A stretch of DNA of 64,000 bases, taken from positions 992,001-1,056,000 of the forward strand of contig OY821775.1 in assembly GCA_963682175.1 (NCBI GenBank), in the 5' to 3' direction. Made by a program: the position numbers and the translations under genes. Source of the stretch: Triglochin maritima. Its lineage: Eukaryota; Streptophyta; Magnoliopsida; Alismatales; Juncaginaceae. Positions 12,911-24,893 of this stretch are shown here, in pieces. The notes beneath the pieces were generated by a model, which saw only the letters and a program-made list of their open reading frames with translations, was not told the DNA's origin and ran no database searches. Every line of letters starts with the position of its first letter. Positions within the stretch are counted from its first letter, which is position 1.

Positions 12911-15900
12911 ATGGCTTCGAATCCCACAGCCGGCGGATCGACTTCAGCTCCGACTCCGGCTTCAGGTTGATTTCTGCTTCCTTGAACCCTTTTTTGTTGT
13001 TTTCATCGCAAAAAATGTCAAATTTCTGGTAAAATTGGTCAAAAATGTGTATTTTTTTTTGTCAAAATCCTGATAAAAGGTCAAAATCTCTCTCTTCGAT
13101 AGGGGATTTGGAGTTTTAGTTCTTTTATATTGCTGTTGTGAAGTGTGGTTTGTAAAGGTAGCGTCTTGGGTGCTTTTTTTGTGGATTACGGATTACCCCT
13201 TTAGGGATTCAGGTTTCGGTTTGGAGGAATGGGTTGTTGTTTGTTAAAATATGATTTCTTTGCACCTTGCCTTATGAATTTGATATGAACTTAGGGTGTG
13301 ATTGGTTTGCAGGAGCTCAACTTGTAAGCGGGGGAATCGACTTTCAAAATGATTTTCTAGTGATTGAATTATATAAGAACTTAAAATAGTTATGGGAACT
13401 AAGCTCTATGAGTTCCAAACCCTTATAAAATTGCACAGACTTCCCGCATTTTTGCTCTAAATTCTAAGGAAGTCGTGAAATCGAGTTTTGAATTTTCCAA
13501 CACTTCATGCAAACTAATAACGCCCTTAGGAGAGCTCATGAGCTCGTCACGGAAGCTAGATGTTGAGGTCAGAGAGGTTAGAGTATATTAATCCATTCGG
13601 ATTACCATATGGTTGATGTAGTATAGACCAGAAAGATCCACCTTGCTTCCAATCCAACATCTTCTGTGATGGTTTTCAGATTCCACTTTAACCTGCATCC
13701 ACTAGATTAGTTTAGGGAGTGACTTTCAATAAAGCAAATGGAAAGACCAAAAGAGTAAAGAGAAGTGAAAATTTGAAAAAATTTCTGTGTAGAGTTGTTC
13801 CTTTTCAAAAAAAAAGTTCTATGACATCTCTATTGCCTTTTGCCAGTAAATGTAGGCGTTGAACTTCTTTTTTATGATAATTTTTGAAATCATAATGTTT
13901 TAGCAAACTTTGGATGTTTAAGCAAACCTAATATATTACTCTTTGGAAACATGCAATGGAGACTAACTTCTTAAAGTCTGAACATTGTCATGTTGTTCTT
14001 AGACAGAAAGTATTTGTGTTGATTCTTCTTACGTGTTTTTTTCTTTTTCTATGTCAATTTTTTTGGGTATAGAGTGTGAAATGTATTGGTTGAATGATAA
14101 TGATCTTCTTTCCTCTCTGGACATCAAAATATACCAATTCAATCTACAATCTACATTAATATGTGGATTGGTCACTAATATGGGTAGTCAAATAGGACCA
14201 GGAGCGTGTCCCAGCCGCTCTGGTAATCTTAGTGGACTCGGAATCCTTTTTTTGGTCTTTGAATAGTTATGAAAGTTTTTTTCCTGAACTTTCACCCCCT
14301 GTAAAATACTAAAATATCAATAAACTTCTCAGGATGAGGGTAGAGGTTCCTAGCCCCAACATCTTCTTGGCAAGAAGTAGCATATACCTTAGAGTTAATT
14401 GTTACAGAGTATCGTGTCAACTCTCCAGTCTGTGGTACTGACCTGCTGCCACCTATTTCTAGATACTTGAAGTTATGACACTTATTTTTCATTTAGGTTA
14501 AGTCTTGATAGGTTCAAGTACTCATTTATTTTTTTGCTTTTTTAATACTTTGTAACTGCAATATTTATCTTTTAGTTATATGGTTGGTCCTTATGCTGTC
14601 TAGGGCAGAGGAGCTCTTTTAGAGTCTTTTGTGTAATGCAGACCTAATATGACCATGACCACTCCTGTTATTTGCATTTCCCTCAAGCATTTTTATGCTT
14701 CCCATTTCTGAAAATTGATTGGTGTGCTCCAGATGCAATAATTGGACTATTGCTGAAGTATGTGACGGAATTATTAGGAACAACCTTTTTTTTCTTTGCA
14801 ATTCAGAATCTAAGTGTAATAAGTAGATAGTTTTCCGATATCAGGACTCTTGTAGCAGGGCATTGACCCGAAACTGTGTATTAGTCCAGAAATAAGTTTT
14901 ATATAGCAAAGTCTTTTCCTTTTTTATATTTTAGTAGCTTGGTTTTCTTGGAGATTAATGTGCGTTATACCATGCAGGTAATGCAACAAGGCAGAAGCCT
15001 TGGGAGCGAGCTAGTTCCTCCGCTGGCCCTACACCATTCAGACCACCATCTGCAGGTGGAACTGTTGAAACCGTCCAAGCATCAGGGACTGCTAAACCTG
15101 GAGAAATCACTTCTACTTCCACGGTGCCAACAACCAACACGCTGAGTAGGCCAGTGCCACCAAGGCCTTGGGAGCAGAGTTATGGAGGCACTTATGGAGG
15201 TAAGTATCAGGCTTCAAGTGCAAGACGGCTTCTGTTTTGATTTTTTTTGCGGTAGCTAATGGTTACTTTATCCAGGTCCTGGGTATGGTGCAGGTATGAA
15301 TTACAATTCCGGCTACGGCTATAATTCTGGTGGCTATGGGAGTGGGAGCTCCTATGGAAGCAATTATGGTGGACTCTACAATAGTAGTATGTACAACAGA
15401 GGAGGCATGTACGGAAGTGGTCAATATGGTAGTGGAATGTATGGCGGGGGTATGAATGGTGGTGGCTATGGCACCGGTGGTCTTGGTGGTTATGGTATGG
15501 GCATGGGTGGACCATATGGTAACCAGGATCCAAATAACCCTTTTGGTGCTCCTCAGCCGCCTCCTGGGTTTTGGATGTCCTTTCTTCAAGCGGTAAGACA
15601 TAAGTGTATTCTCATATATTATGGCATTGTTTATCCTCTATGAACTTCTCTTATTCCCACATTCTATTTAAAACATGGGTGCTCACCCGTCCTTATGCAG
15701 TTGTGTTTAGGTTTATAAAGATACACACGTAAAATAGGCCAAATTATGACGTGCATGTTGGTTTTCTATGTTAGTAATGGTTTTGTACCTTTATTTTCTC
15801 GCTTTGATTTTCCCCCTTGGCAGATGCACGGTGTTGTGAACTTCTTCGGGCGTATTTCAGTCCTTATCGATCAGAATACTCAAGCTTTTCACATGTTTAT

Positions 15901-16241
15901 GTCAGCCATGCTTCAGGTGCTATACGTCTGCTGAAACAAATCATGCATCATTTAGAGTGCAGATCTACATGAATTTCATTATTACATTATAATTCTGAAT
16001 GCTTTTGCCGTATCTTCTGCAGCTATTTGATCGTTCAGGAATGTTGTATGGAGAACTCGCCAGATTTGCCTTCAGACTATTAGGCATCAAGACCAAACCA
16101 AGAAACCCGCAACAAGTGGGGGGACCAGCTGGGCAGCTGCCAGGTCCTGATGGCCAGGGTCAGCAGTACCTCGAAGGTCCAAAGGCAGCCGATGGTCGAT
16201 GGGACAATGTATGGGGAGACGATGGCAACAAGACTATGTGA
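12911..16241 (+). CDS. PEX13: peroxin 13, peroxisomal membrane import protein
   Basis: Docking component of the peroxisomal matrix-protein import machinery. Five exons: 12911-12965, 14978-15199, 15276-15592, 15824-15916 and 16023-16241, giving 906 nt and 301 aa, about the known plant length. All junctions keep frame. The N-terminus has the PEX13 signature QKPWERASS and later RPVPPRPWEQSYGG. A Gly/Tyr/Met-rich low-complexity segment follows (exon 3), then PPPGFWMSFLQA and the conserved helical part MHGVVNFFGRISVLIDQNTQ and MFMSAMLQLFDRSGMLYGEL. The tail ends WDNVWGDDGNKTM. As in other plant PEX13 proteins, no SH3 domain is present. Intron 1 is 2.0 kb. A CT-rich leader lies just upstream. Confidence 0.95.
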
Positions 16242-16714
16242 ATGAATCTATTCTTACGTTATTCTGTCGTGTGAACTGCTTCATGGAGTACTACAGTCTC
16301 CTCCCGTGATCTGCCTTGGGCCTGCATTCCTGCTCCTGCTAAATATGTATGGAAATTGTTCTGCTACCCAATCTTCTACTTGTAGTTGAGAACACTTTGA
16401 AGAGGGAGAAACATCTTTGTGCCTTCTCAAGATGTAATGATTAGTTAGTAACGTAACACTATTGGGGTGCCAACGGAGATAACTTATGAGGTATAATAGT
16501 TTTCGTTTGTGCATCTGTCGACATCTTCATATATCTGAACGTATTCTTGCCAATATATTACAGAACTTAAATCTTATTCTTATATTACTGCCATCACATA
16601 AATAACAATTTCGGTCCTATTGTTATGTCGAAAGTATACTTCATATGAAGTTGTAAACTCTTGATTTGAATGGACTCCCTAATGAATTTCTGACCACGTT
16701 TTCAATAATTCTTC

Positions 16715-17163
16715 TGAACGGATAAACATCGTCCACAAATTACTTAAATCGTCCACGTTATTTATCATTTTGTCATTATCTCATTTCTACTTATATATCT
16801 TTTCATTTTACTCTTCTATTGCAACTTTTTCTTCATTTTTCTCTCAATCATAAAAAAATTGTTAACTCTTGACATAATTTGCAACGCCACCTGAAATAAT
16901 TTGAAATACCACACCATGTAAAAAAAATGCTTAAAACAAAGTCTCCCCATGGAGGGTGTTTTTTTCAGACGCCCCTGTCATTTTTTTGGGGTAACTTATC
17001 TTGCTGGATTCAGACGTTTCGCTAGACATTTTCTTGGTATTGATACTGGTAGAGTCTTATTTTAAGAGACGAGATGAAATAAGTATTAAATGGAATGTGA
17101 ATTATAAAATGATAATTGATGCGAACGATTTAAGTAATTCGCGACTGATGAATAATAATTTCC
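16715..17163. mobile_element. short MULE-type nonautonomous element (copy 1)
   Basis: The two ends are inverted repeats sharing ATTACTTAAATCG followed by ATCATTTT. They are flanked by a 9-bp target duplication (TAATTCTTC at 16706-16714, TAATTCTTT at 17164-17172; 8 of 9 match). A 9-bp duplication with long terminal inverted repeats is characteristic of Mutator-like elements. The 449-bp body has no transposase. The element at 48156-49290 is a second copy in the opposite orientation; both share the end sequences and inner words such as AAAATGTC(T/C)(A/C)GCGAA and CAGACGCCCCT. Confidence 0.75.
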
Positions 17164-19027
17164 TAATTCTTTTGACGAATTTGTTCATTACACAAGAATA
17201 ATTCTGGGAACCTTTGAGGTAGGTTCTTTCTACAATGTGTTGATTTAAGGAGGTGTAGATTCAGTATGTACGAACTCAACCACAAGATGAATATGATTTG
17301 TCAATGCCCATGACCTTGAATGAAAAAATCACCTCAAATCACTAGTCCCGTCAACGTTGCTTCATTTCCATTCACATAATTTGAGTTAAAAATTAAAACT
17401 ATAAAATTTCACAATAAATAATTGTGGCAGACTGATGGGTCGGGAAAAACAGTTGTGTTTTGATGAAACTTTTCTCTCTTGATTGCGAATTCTCAATGCG
17501 AGGAGGATTCTCCAGCTGTGAATTCCAGTTGTTTCTTGAATGGGTTCGAGAGCTCAAGTATTGATTATGTCAACTTCAAAAGATGGAACAAAAAACATCC
17601 AAGTAGATAATAATGATTGATTATGTAAATTCTTAAACTAAGTCCAGGGGTTGAGATGAAGCTTTTCCTTCAATTGTTTATGTAAACTAAGTACGCAAAT
17701 TGCATGGCCTCTGACATAATATTGACAACAATAGACCTTTACTTGAGCAAAAGTGTGTAATGCTCATCCAAAAGAAAAACAAGTTGGGTAACACATTTTG
17801 GACACATCCCAATGTTCAGAAGTGATTCCTAACCAACATAGTGCTTCCAAAAGCTTGTGAATTGCACTTAGTTTTCTTCAAAGATTCCTCTCACAGCAGT
17901 TGTCACGGATCAAAACCTATTGGTGACATAAGAATGGTATAAAACATAGAATAAATAATTAATTTTCCTTTTGTTTTATACAAGTTAATAACAGATATAA
18001 AAAAAATCGGTGTAAGATCATAAGCTGATGTTGAGCATGGGAATAAAGTTTAAAATGACAAGATGGAATCTGTCGATAGTTCAAGAGATATATCTATTAA
18101 TAATAAATAATATTTGTTCTAGATAGATGGAGTATTCCAAGTTGTTCACGGGTAAATGGTCGGGATGTCATGGACATTAAAAATAAAGATCATCTGAATT
18201 TTGAAATATGATAGCAATTTTATAGAAATGGGGTTTGCATCTGAGGAAAAATAATATCATAAAAAAATTCACTTTTATGGTTTTAAAATTATGCATCTTA
18301 CAAGCTATTTGTACCCAAACATTGATATAATATTATAATACAACCAAACTAAGCAGAAAAATTACTCAATGAAATAAACAGTGGTGCCTGTTCAATTTCT
18401 GTGTGCTATCATACTATGAACAGTGAATACAACCTTCTATATTTTAATTTTTCATTCCAACATCATTTGACGTTATATAATTGCTTGGTTGTTTAATGGG
18501 TGTTCTAGTTGTTTAATGGGTGTCCTAGTTTCTTATGGCATTCGACTAATTATTAAAGAGCTGTCAAGTTGATGAGAATGTGATAGCATCCATGTGGAAA
18601 AGTTCACGATAGCCAGATAAGTATGTCATTCTTTCAAAGTTCAAGATGGACTCCAACTCTCACCCCAAATTAGGAGCTGTGGGAACAGAGGAAATTGCAG
18701 TGAAGATCTTGGAATTTAGTAATATTATATTACGTAGAACTTGTGTTTAAGTAATGGTATTGAAAAAATAGGATTTGCAACCACGTTCATTATTTATGTA
18801 ACTAGACATGCAATATCTCTTCTAATGAGCCATTGAAAAGGACACACCAAGTTGGGAACGCTAATGAATTTTTATCATAAAAATAGTGATGTTATTTTTA
18901 GTTGTGTATAAACTTAACCTTCTATTTTAAACTTGAAATTCGTTCTTCAATATGTTGAACTTTTGCCATTGATTATGCAAGAAAGGAGTTTTTGAAGTAG
19001 CACGCAAATTATTTATATTTGTAAGAT
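17164..19027. other. intergenic, nothing recognised
   Basis: AT-rich sequence with no supported gene, RNA or defined repeat. Confidence 0.5.
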
Positions 19028-19028
19028 G

Positions 19029-19030
<2 letters not shown>

Positions 19031-19080
<50 letters not shown>
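19031..19080. repeat. (AT)n microsatellite
   Basis: About 25 AT units immediately outside the left end of the 5.7 kb TIR element. A shorter AT run (24764-24778) borders the right end. Confidence 0.9.
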
Positions 19081-19084
<4 letters not shown>

Positions 19085-19316
19085 GAATTTTACAATGAGA
19101 CCAGGTCTCATTGTAAAAAAATGAGACCTCATATTTTCCTCCCTAAGATCTAGATCTAACGGTTGAGTTATCCAACATTCAATTTATACAACCAAAGGGT
19201 AATACAGTAATCTCCATTTCAAGAATGTCTCTTATCCATTCCTACTCTCACCACCAACACATCGCCTCCCTTCTTCTCAACCTTCCTCATTCTCATCCTT
19301 CGCTGATCCCATCCCG

Positions 19317-19481
19317 CCTCCGCAGCAGCCCAACCGCTGCTCCGCCTGCCGGAAGAAGGTGAGGCTCATTGCCTTCCGCTGCCGTTGCGGGGAGGGGCAC
19401 CATCGCTGCGGCTTCGACTTCAAGACGGAGGGGAAGGAGGCCAACAAACTCAATAAGATCTGTTCTTTTCGTCATTTATAA
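19317..19481 (+). pseudogene. captured fragment of an A20/AN1 (SAP-type) zinc-finger gene
   Basis: The frame reads QQPNRCSACRKKVRLIAFRC, RCGEGHHRCGFDFKTEGKE and ANKLNKI, then runs to a stop. This is the AN1 domain of plant stress-associated proteins: the CxxC pair, FxCRCG, and the FDF/YKT..G+EA..KI end. The usual block between CRCG and the FDY motif is shortened, losing the expected CxxxHRYSDKHxC segment and so part of the zinc ligands. No A20 finger and no start codon in context are present. It lies about 200 bp inside the left terminal repeat of the 5.7 kb element, so capture by the element is the simplest reading. Confidence 0.7.
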
Positions 19482-19610
19482 AATCCACTTTCAAAGACAT
19501 ATCAGTGGTGTTCCTCTGGTTATAAATGTTGCGCTCTGTTGCATATTCTCAAGTATAATCAAGTTCCAACAGTCCCATGATGGAATAACTTGAATGGCTT
19601 CCATTTTTTA

Positions 19611-19788
19611 CGCCTTTGAAAGTTGGGGGATTTAGACTTAACATGTATTCTTGGAAGTGTTCAACGTTCCTTGAAGCTGCGTGATATATTTTTTCTTTAC
19701 GCCTTTGAAAGTTGGGGGATTTAGACTTAACATGTGTTCTTGGAAGTGTTCAACGTTCCTTGAAGCTGCGTGATATATTTTTTCTTTT
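19611..19788. repeat. 89-bp tandem duplication
   Basis: Two nearly identical units start with CGCCTTTGAAAGTTGGGGGA at 19611 and 19700. They lie just after the AN1 fragment, inside the 5.7 kb element. Confidence 0.9.
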
Positions 19789-20215
19789 TGGTGATATAGC
19801 TTTTTGAAAAAAAAAATTTGGACGTAAATATAGCTTTTGATTATTAGAAGACATGCATGAGTCCCCCAGTAAAGAAACGTGGATTAGCCAGAAGCAGTGA
19901 TTAACAATTATCATAACATGTATACTTTTTTAGAGCAATAACATGTTTTCGGAAATACTTAGAGGTATAAACACAATATCAAACAAAATACACACCAACC
20001 GACTCATGTTGCAGTCACTATCGGTTAGATACATGTTCTACACCTACAGTTATTCTGTCGGATCGGTTAGATACAATTGTTTAGATTTATGTGGACCTGC
20101 CTAATGCATTTTAGTTTCTCTTAAATGGAGAAGTCGTGTGATTTTGATGTTTGCGTTGGGTGTCATTCCCTATAGGAAAGAGAGAGGAAAAAAAGAAGTT
20201 GGAGATAGAAATGAC

Positions 20216-23130
20216 ATGGAACACTCTACAAAATTGCGTCACTTTCTTAAATAAAACTTCCGTTGAATACTCATCTATATGCGTTCAATACACAACAGTA
20301 TATGTTTAATACACAAATATATCATTTCATTACACAACAGTATCATTTTATTACATAAGTTCATACCCTAGTGTGTATTCCTGACACATTTTTATATTCA
20401 GACACAAGTGTATATTTCCTATTGCTCCAAATTGTTTATTCCGAGTTTGTGACATATGTCAATTTTAATTCAACTCAAACTCCTATAATCACAAGAAAAG
20501 AAAACAAAAGAAAATCCATAATCCACAACAAACATGTCAAGCAATCTATCACATATGACTAAATTACTATATTAGGGGATAACTAGGTGAGAGAAATGTG
20601 TAGAGTATGATACTTCTTAAAATGTGGTCTTTTGTTTCAGAGAGATGATGAATAGCATTATGTGAAGTGAATTCATATCATATAAATAAATTTCCCTTCC
20701 CATGTTATGGTACTTCTAAGTTATTATGTTGGGTTGTTTATTTATATTGGACTGTGTAGGTTCAATACACAATATTATAAGTTTAATACATAACTATATC
20801 ATTTTAATACACAATTGTATTATTTTATTACATAAGTTCAAGAATTCTTTAATTTATATAAATCATCATTAAAATACACAATTGCATTATAAGTTGAATA
20901 TAATGTTGTTTAATATGGTTTAGTTTGTCTATTGCATATTTTGGTTAGAGAATATTTTGGAAAAATTATTATTAAAATACACAATTGCATTATAAGTTTA
21001 ATATACACAACTCTAAAAGTTTAATATACAATTACATCATTACAATACACAACCACATCACTTTCGTAAATAAAACTTCCAGTGAATACACATCTATATG
21101 CGTTCGATACACAACAGTATATGTATAATTCAGTTGGTTGTCGTCGGAGAGGAAGAAGTGAGCAACATATGATTCTAAAAGAGATACGTACATAAACATG
21201 AATTGTTATCATTGTGAAGGAAATGAAGTAGATGGATGGTTCATGTTGTTGTACATGGTATGAGAGTTAAGACATTGATTGATGTTGGGGAGAGGGTGTT
21301 TGATTTTGTATATTTTTGTGATCAGACATATAGATGATTAATTGAAATCAATTTAGGGCGCTTGTGGGCATCCCCACTTAAGCCTACCATAGATGCTAAC
21401 ACACTCTACAAAATTGCACCACTTTCTTAAATAAAATTTCCAGTGAATACACATCTATATGCGTTCAATACACAACAGTATATGTTTAATACACCAATAT
21501 ATCAGTTTAATACACAACGATATCATTTTATTACACAAGTTCTCCGGAACGTATAACCAGATCTAAACACTACATCTGCAGAAATAAGTAGTAGAAAAAA
21601 AGATATTCCGCAGAATCTTGCAAGTCTACAATCTTAAATGCGGCAACGATTATCTCACAAATTTACAGTTCTAAAATCGGTTTTTCCGAGCTATAGTCCG
21701 TAACAAGTTGGATCTAACTATCTTTCTTGTTTTTAGGCATAAAAAGGATATGAAAGGAACAAAAATGGAGGTGAGATTCGGAGCTAAAACACGATCAGAG
21801 AACTTGTGGACATCCATACTTAAGTCTACCATAGATGCTAATGACTCACATAAGACTAAATTACTATAGTATAACATATTTTTCTATAGAAATAGAAACA
21901 ACATGAAGCACTTTACAAAACTGTATCACTTTCTTAAATAAAACTTATAGTGAATACACATCTATATGCGTTAAAAAATACACGATAGTATACGTTTAAT
22001 ACACCAATATATCATTTCAATACACAATAGTATCATTTTATTACACAAGTTCAACAACTTCTTCACAAATACTCATTCACAAGATCTGTCAAGCAACAAA
22101 AACATTTTTTAAAATCTGTCAAGCAATCTATCATTATCAAACCATACAAGTCTACACATATAAGCAATTTCTAAATAAAGAAGATATCATATGAAATCAT
22201 ATTACACATTCATTAATCAAAAACCCATGAATGAAGAATGACAATCACTTTCAACACAACGATTTCCATAAATCGTCATCCAACAAATCAGATTCATATA
22301 AGAATCTAAAATACATAGGATTGTCGATCCTCTAAAACTCAACTTTCAAACATAACCACACATAAAATATCCATTGTCAGTCAATTCCATAAGCCTTACA
22401 ATGCATCTCATATCAAAATTTGTAATTTTATTATCCTACATCTTACCAACTCAATGATCACATCACAAATTCGGTTATTGAGTTAATATTTAAAAAACAA
22501 GACTTTGAGCAATACAATCTCCTCCCGACTAAAACTAAAAATACATCCAACCAAAAGTATCCAACATGCTCGTTTCTTCAACTAAAACTAAAATTGTACC
22601 TTTAAACTCAAACTCGCACCTCAAGTCCTTTCCCATCAGCACCATACCATGTTGTTGTACATGGTATGAGAGTTAAGGCATTGATTTGTGTTAGGGAGAG
22701 GGGAAATGTTTGATTTTGTATATTTTTGTGATCAGACATATAAATGATTAATTGAAGTCAACTTAGGGAACTTGTGGACATTCCCACTTAAGTCTACTAT
22801 AGATGCTAACGGGCTCACATAAGACTAAATTACTATAATAGGACATATTTTTCTATAGGAAAGAGAGAAAAAGGAAAGAGAGATGCTCGAGATAGAAATA
22901 GCACGAAGCACTCTACAAAACTGCATCACTTTCTTAAATAAAACTTCTAGTGAATACACATATATATGCGTTCAACACACAACAGTATATGTTTAATACA
23001 CCAATATTTCATTTCAATACACAGCAGTATCATTTTATTACACAAGTTCTCCAGAACGTATAACTGGATCTGAACACTACACCTAACAGAAATAAGTAAT
23101 AGAAAAAAAAAATATTTTGCAGAATCATGC
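20216..23130. repeat. multi-copy internal repeat family of the 5.7 kb element
   Basis: A unit containing CTCTACAAAA.TG, CACTTTCTTAAATAAAACTT, CACATCTATATGCGTTCAAT and repeated AATACACAACAGTAT words occurs near 20220, 21050, 21400, 21900 and 22910. A longer unit of about 400-490 bp, starting ATGTTGTTGTACATGGTATG, spans 21241-21640 and 22646-23135 with small indels. The copies are direct repeats interleaved with unique AT-rich sequence. No long ORF is conserved between copies. Confidence 0.8.
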
Positions 23131-23654
23131 AAGTTCAATCCAATCCCATTTTGAGCAGACAAAAGAGAAAATAAACAGAAACTCAATCAAATCCTTTAAA
23201 TGCAACCAAAACCTCGAGAAATCTCGCGAAACTTACAACTAATACATGACTCGAAAAAACATTGTTTTGAAACACTAAACCGAAATTCCAACAAAATTTC
23301 CCAATTTAACCTCATTTCCAGCAGACACAAGATCTAAACAACACATCACGCCAACATCCATCAAACACCACATCAACATCCAACAACACACCACGCCAAA
23401 ATCCAAACAAACTCCACAAATCCGACCTACTCGACTACTACCTATGTGTCACTTGAGATGTTGGTTGAACAAACAAATGATTTTCCATTGTTGTTGTTTC
23501 CACCTATATAATGAATAGCAATCACAACATTAGTATATTAAATAACTAAACTAGATTATAAAATATTTCAAAAATAATACTTATCATAGGTGTAACAGGA
23601 AATGTTTGTTGAACAACAATATGATTTACCGTTGAGTTCAATTCAACCTATAGA

Positions 23655-23880
23655 AATAATAATTGTCATGTATTGAACTAGTGTAGTTATGTATTGTACT
23701 AGGACATTTGTCTATTGAACCAGTGCAGTTATGTATTGTAATAATATCGTTATGTATTGTACTAGGGCATTTGTCTATTGAACTAGTGTAGTTATGTATC
23801 GTAATAATGTCGTTATGTATTATTATTGCATTTTTGTGTATTAAACTGTTATGTTTGTGTATAAAACTAATATATTTTTG
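23655..23880. repeat. short direct repeats, TTATGTATTGTA type
   Basis: Alternating words such as GTAGTTATGTATTGTACTAG and CATTTGTCTATTGAAC recur several times. They look like the reverse complement of the AATACATAAC-type words of the repeats to the left. Confidence 0.65.
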
Positions 23881-24162
23881 TTATGCTTATGTAAGCTAAT
23901 ACATAAGATTATCTATCTTAACACGCATCACTACCGATCGGGAATGCTCGTAACAAAAGAAGTACCACCTTTAGTACAAAAGTAAATAGGGGAAAAAGTA
24001 AGACGTGGATACAAAAAACCTAGGAATATATAGCGGAAAGTCTTCACATTCCTTCAATTCCATTCCAAATCTTACTACGTACGTTCCCTCATCTTCCATC
24101 CCCCTCTCACTCCCACGCCTCATTCTGATCACGAGTCCCACACCCAACCCCATCTTTCCCCA

Positions 24163-24432
24163 ATGGCAAACCCAACCAAGGACCCAAAACACCACCACAA
24201 GCTCCCATTGTCCCCCAACGACTCCAACTCTTCCTCCCCGAAGTCCACCCTCAAGGCCGCCATCACTATCTCCTCCATCTCCAACACCAGCTATTCCAGC
24301 CCTGACACCAAGAATGTTGTCACATGGGCTGACCTGGAGGACCCGACTTCCTCTGTCATCACCTCCTCCGTCACTCCCACCGTGCCCTCCGACACCTTAA
24401 CGGCCTCCACGTGGTTTTCGATGGTTTGGTGA
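24163..24432 (+). CDS. unrecognised 89-aa ORF inside the TIR element
   Basis: A Ser/Thr/Pro-rich frame starting MANPTKDPKHHHKLPLSPND and containing NVVTWADLEDPTSS. I do not recognise the family. GC content is clearly higher than the surrounding repeats, and a pyrimidine-rich leader with a TATA-like word (ATATATAG near 24028) precedes it. It could be a second captured exon or a small element gene. The reverse strand is also open, so coding status is weak. Confidence 0.35.
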   Translation: MANPTKDPKHHHKLPLSPNDSNSSSPKSTLKAAITISSISNTSYSSPDTKNVVTWADLEDPTSSVITSSVTPTVPSDTLTASTWFSMVW

Positions 24433-24893
24433 GATGGGGAAGGAGGGGAGGAGAGTGGAGGTCGATCTTCCATCATCGTTTGAAAGGTTGCTAGGGGCGT
24501 TACGCGCGGTTGGGTTCGATTGGGAAGGACCAAAGGAGGAGAGGAAGGAGGATGAGATGAGTGTGATTGGGAAGGAACGAAAGAGGGAGGAAGAATGAGG
24601 ACGTGATGGGTGTGTATGGGAAGGAATGAGGAAAGGTAAAAGGAGGACGAGGTGATTACGAAATTACCCTTTTTCATCTTCACCGTTAGATTTGATCTTG
24701 ATGGTGCATGTTTGTGGTCTCATTATATTAAATTGAGACCTGGTCTCATTCTAATACCGCCCTATATATATATATATTAAAATTGAAAGAGAAAAATCTA
24801 TCTATTTTCCCAATAAAAAGATAAGTCTCCGAGACTACGAGTTTATGGCAGATAAACTATCTTAAAGATCAAACCTGTGACTATTAACACATG

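Larger units (their letters stand above)
19081..24766. mobile_element. 5.7 kb nonautonomous TIR element in (AT)n, Pack-MULE-like
   Basis: The two ends are inverted repeats. Each has AATGAGACC, the palindrome TGAGACC(A/T)GGTCTCA (19096-19110 and 24734-24748), a second ATGAGACC, and then AGATC...TCTAACGGT. Weaker similarity continues about 100 bp further in (GGGTAAT... and CT-rich, CCATTCCT-like sequence). Both ends abut (AT)n, as described for Micron/TAFT Mutator-like elements that insert in TA microsatellites. No transposase was found inside. The body contains an AN1 zinc-finger gene fragment, families of internal repeats and one small ORF with a promoter-like leader. Gene fragments inside long inverted repeats suggest a Pack-MULE, but Mutator membership is inference and the exact ends are uncertain because of the AT runs. 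Confidence 0.65.

Noticed and set aside
19081..24766. Helitron as the vehicle of the captured gene fragment
   Set aside because: The ends are inverted repeats within (AT)n, whereas Helitrons lack inverted ends and end in CTRR after a hairpin.
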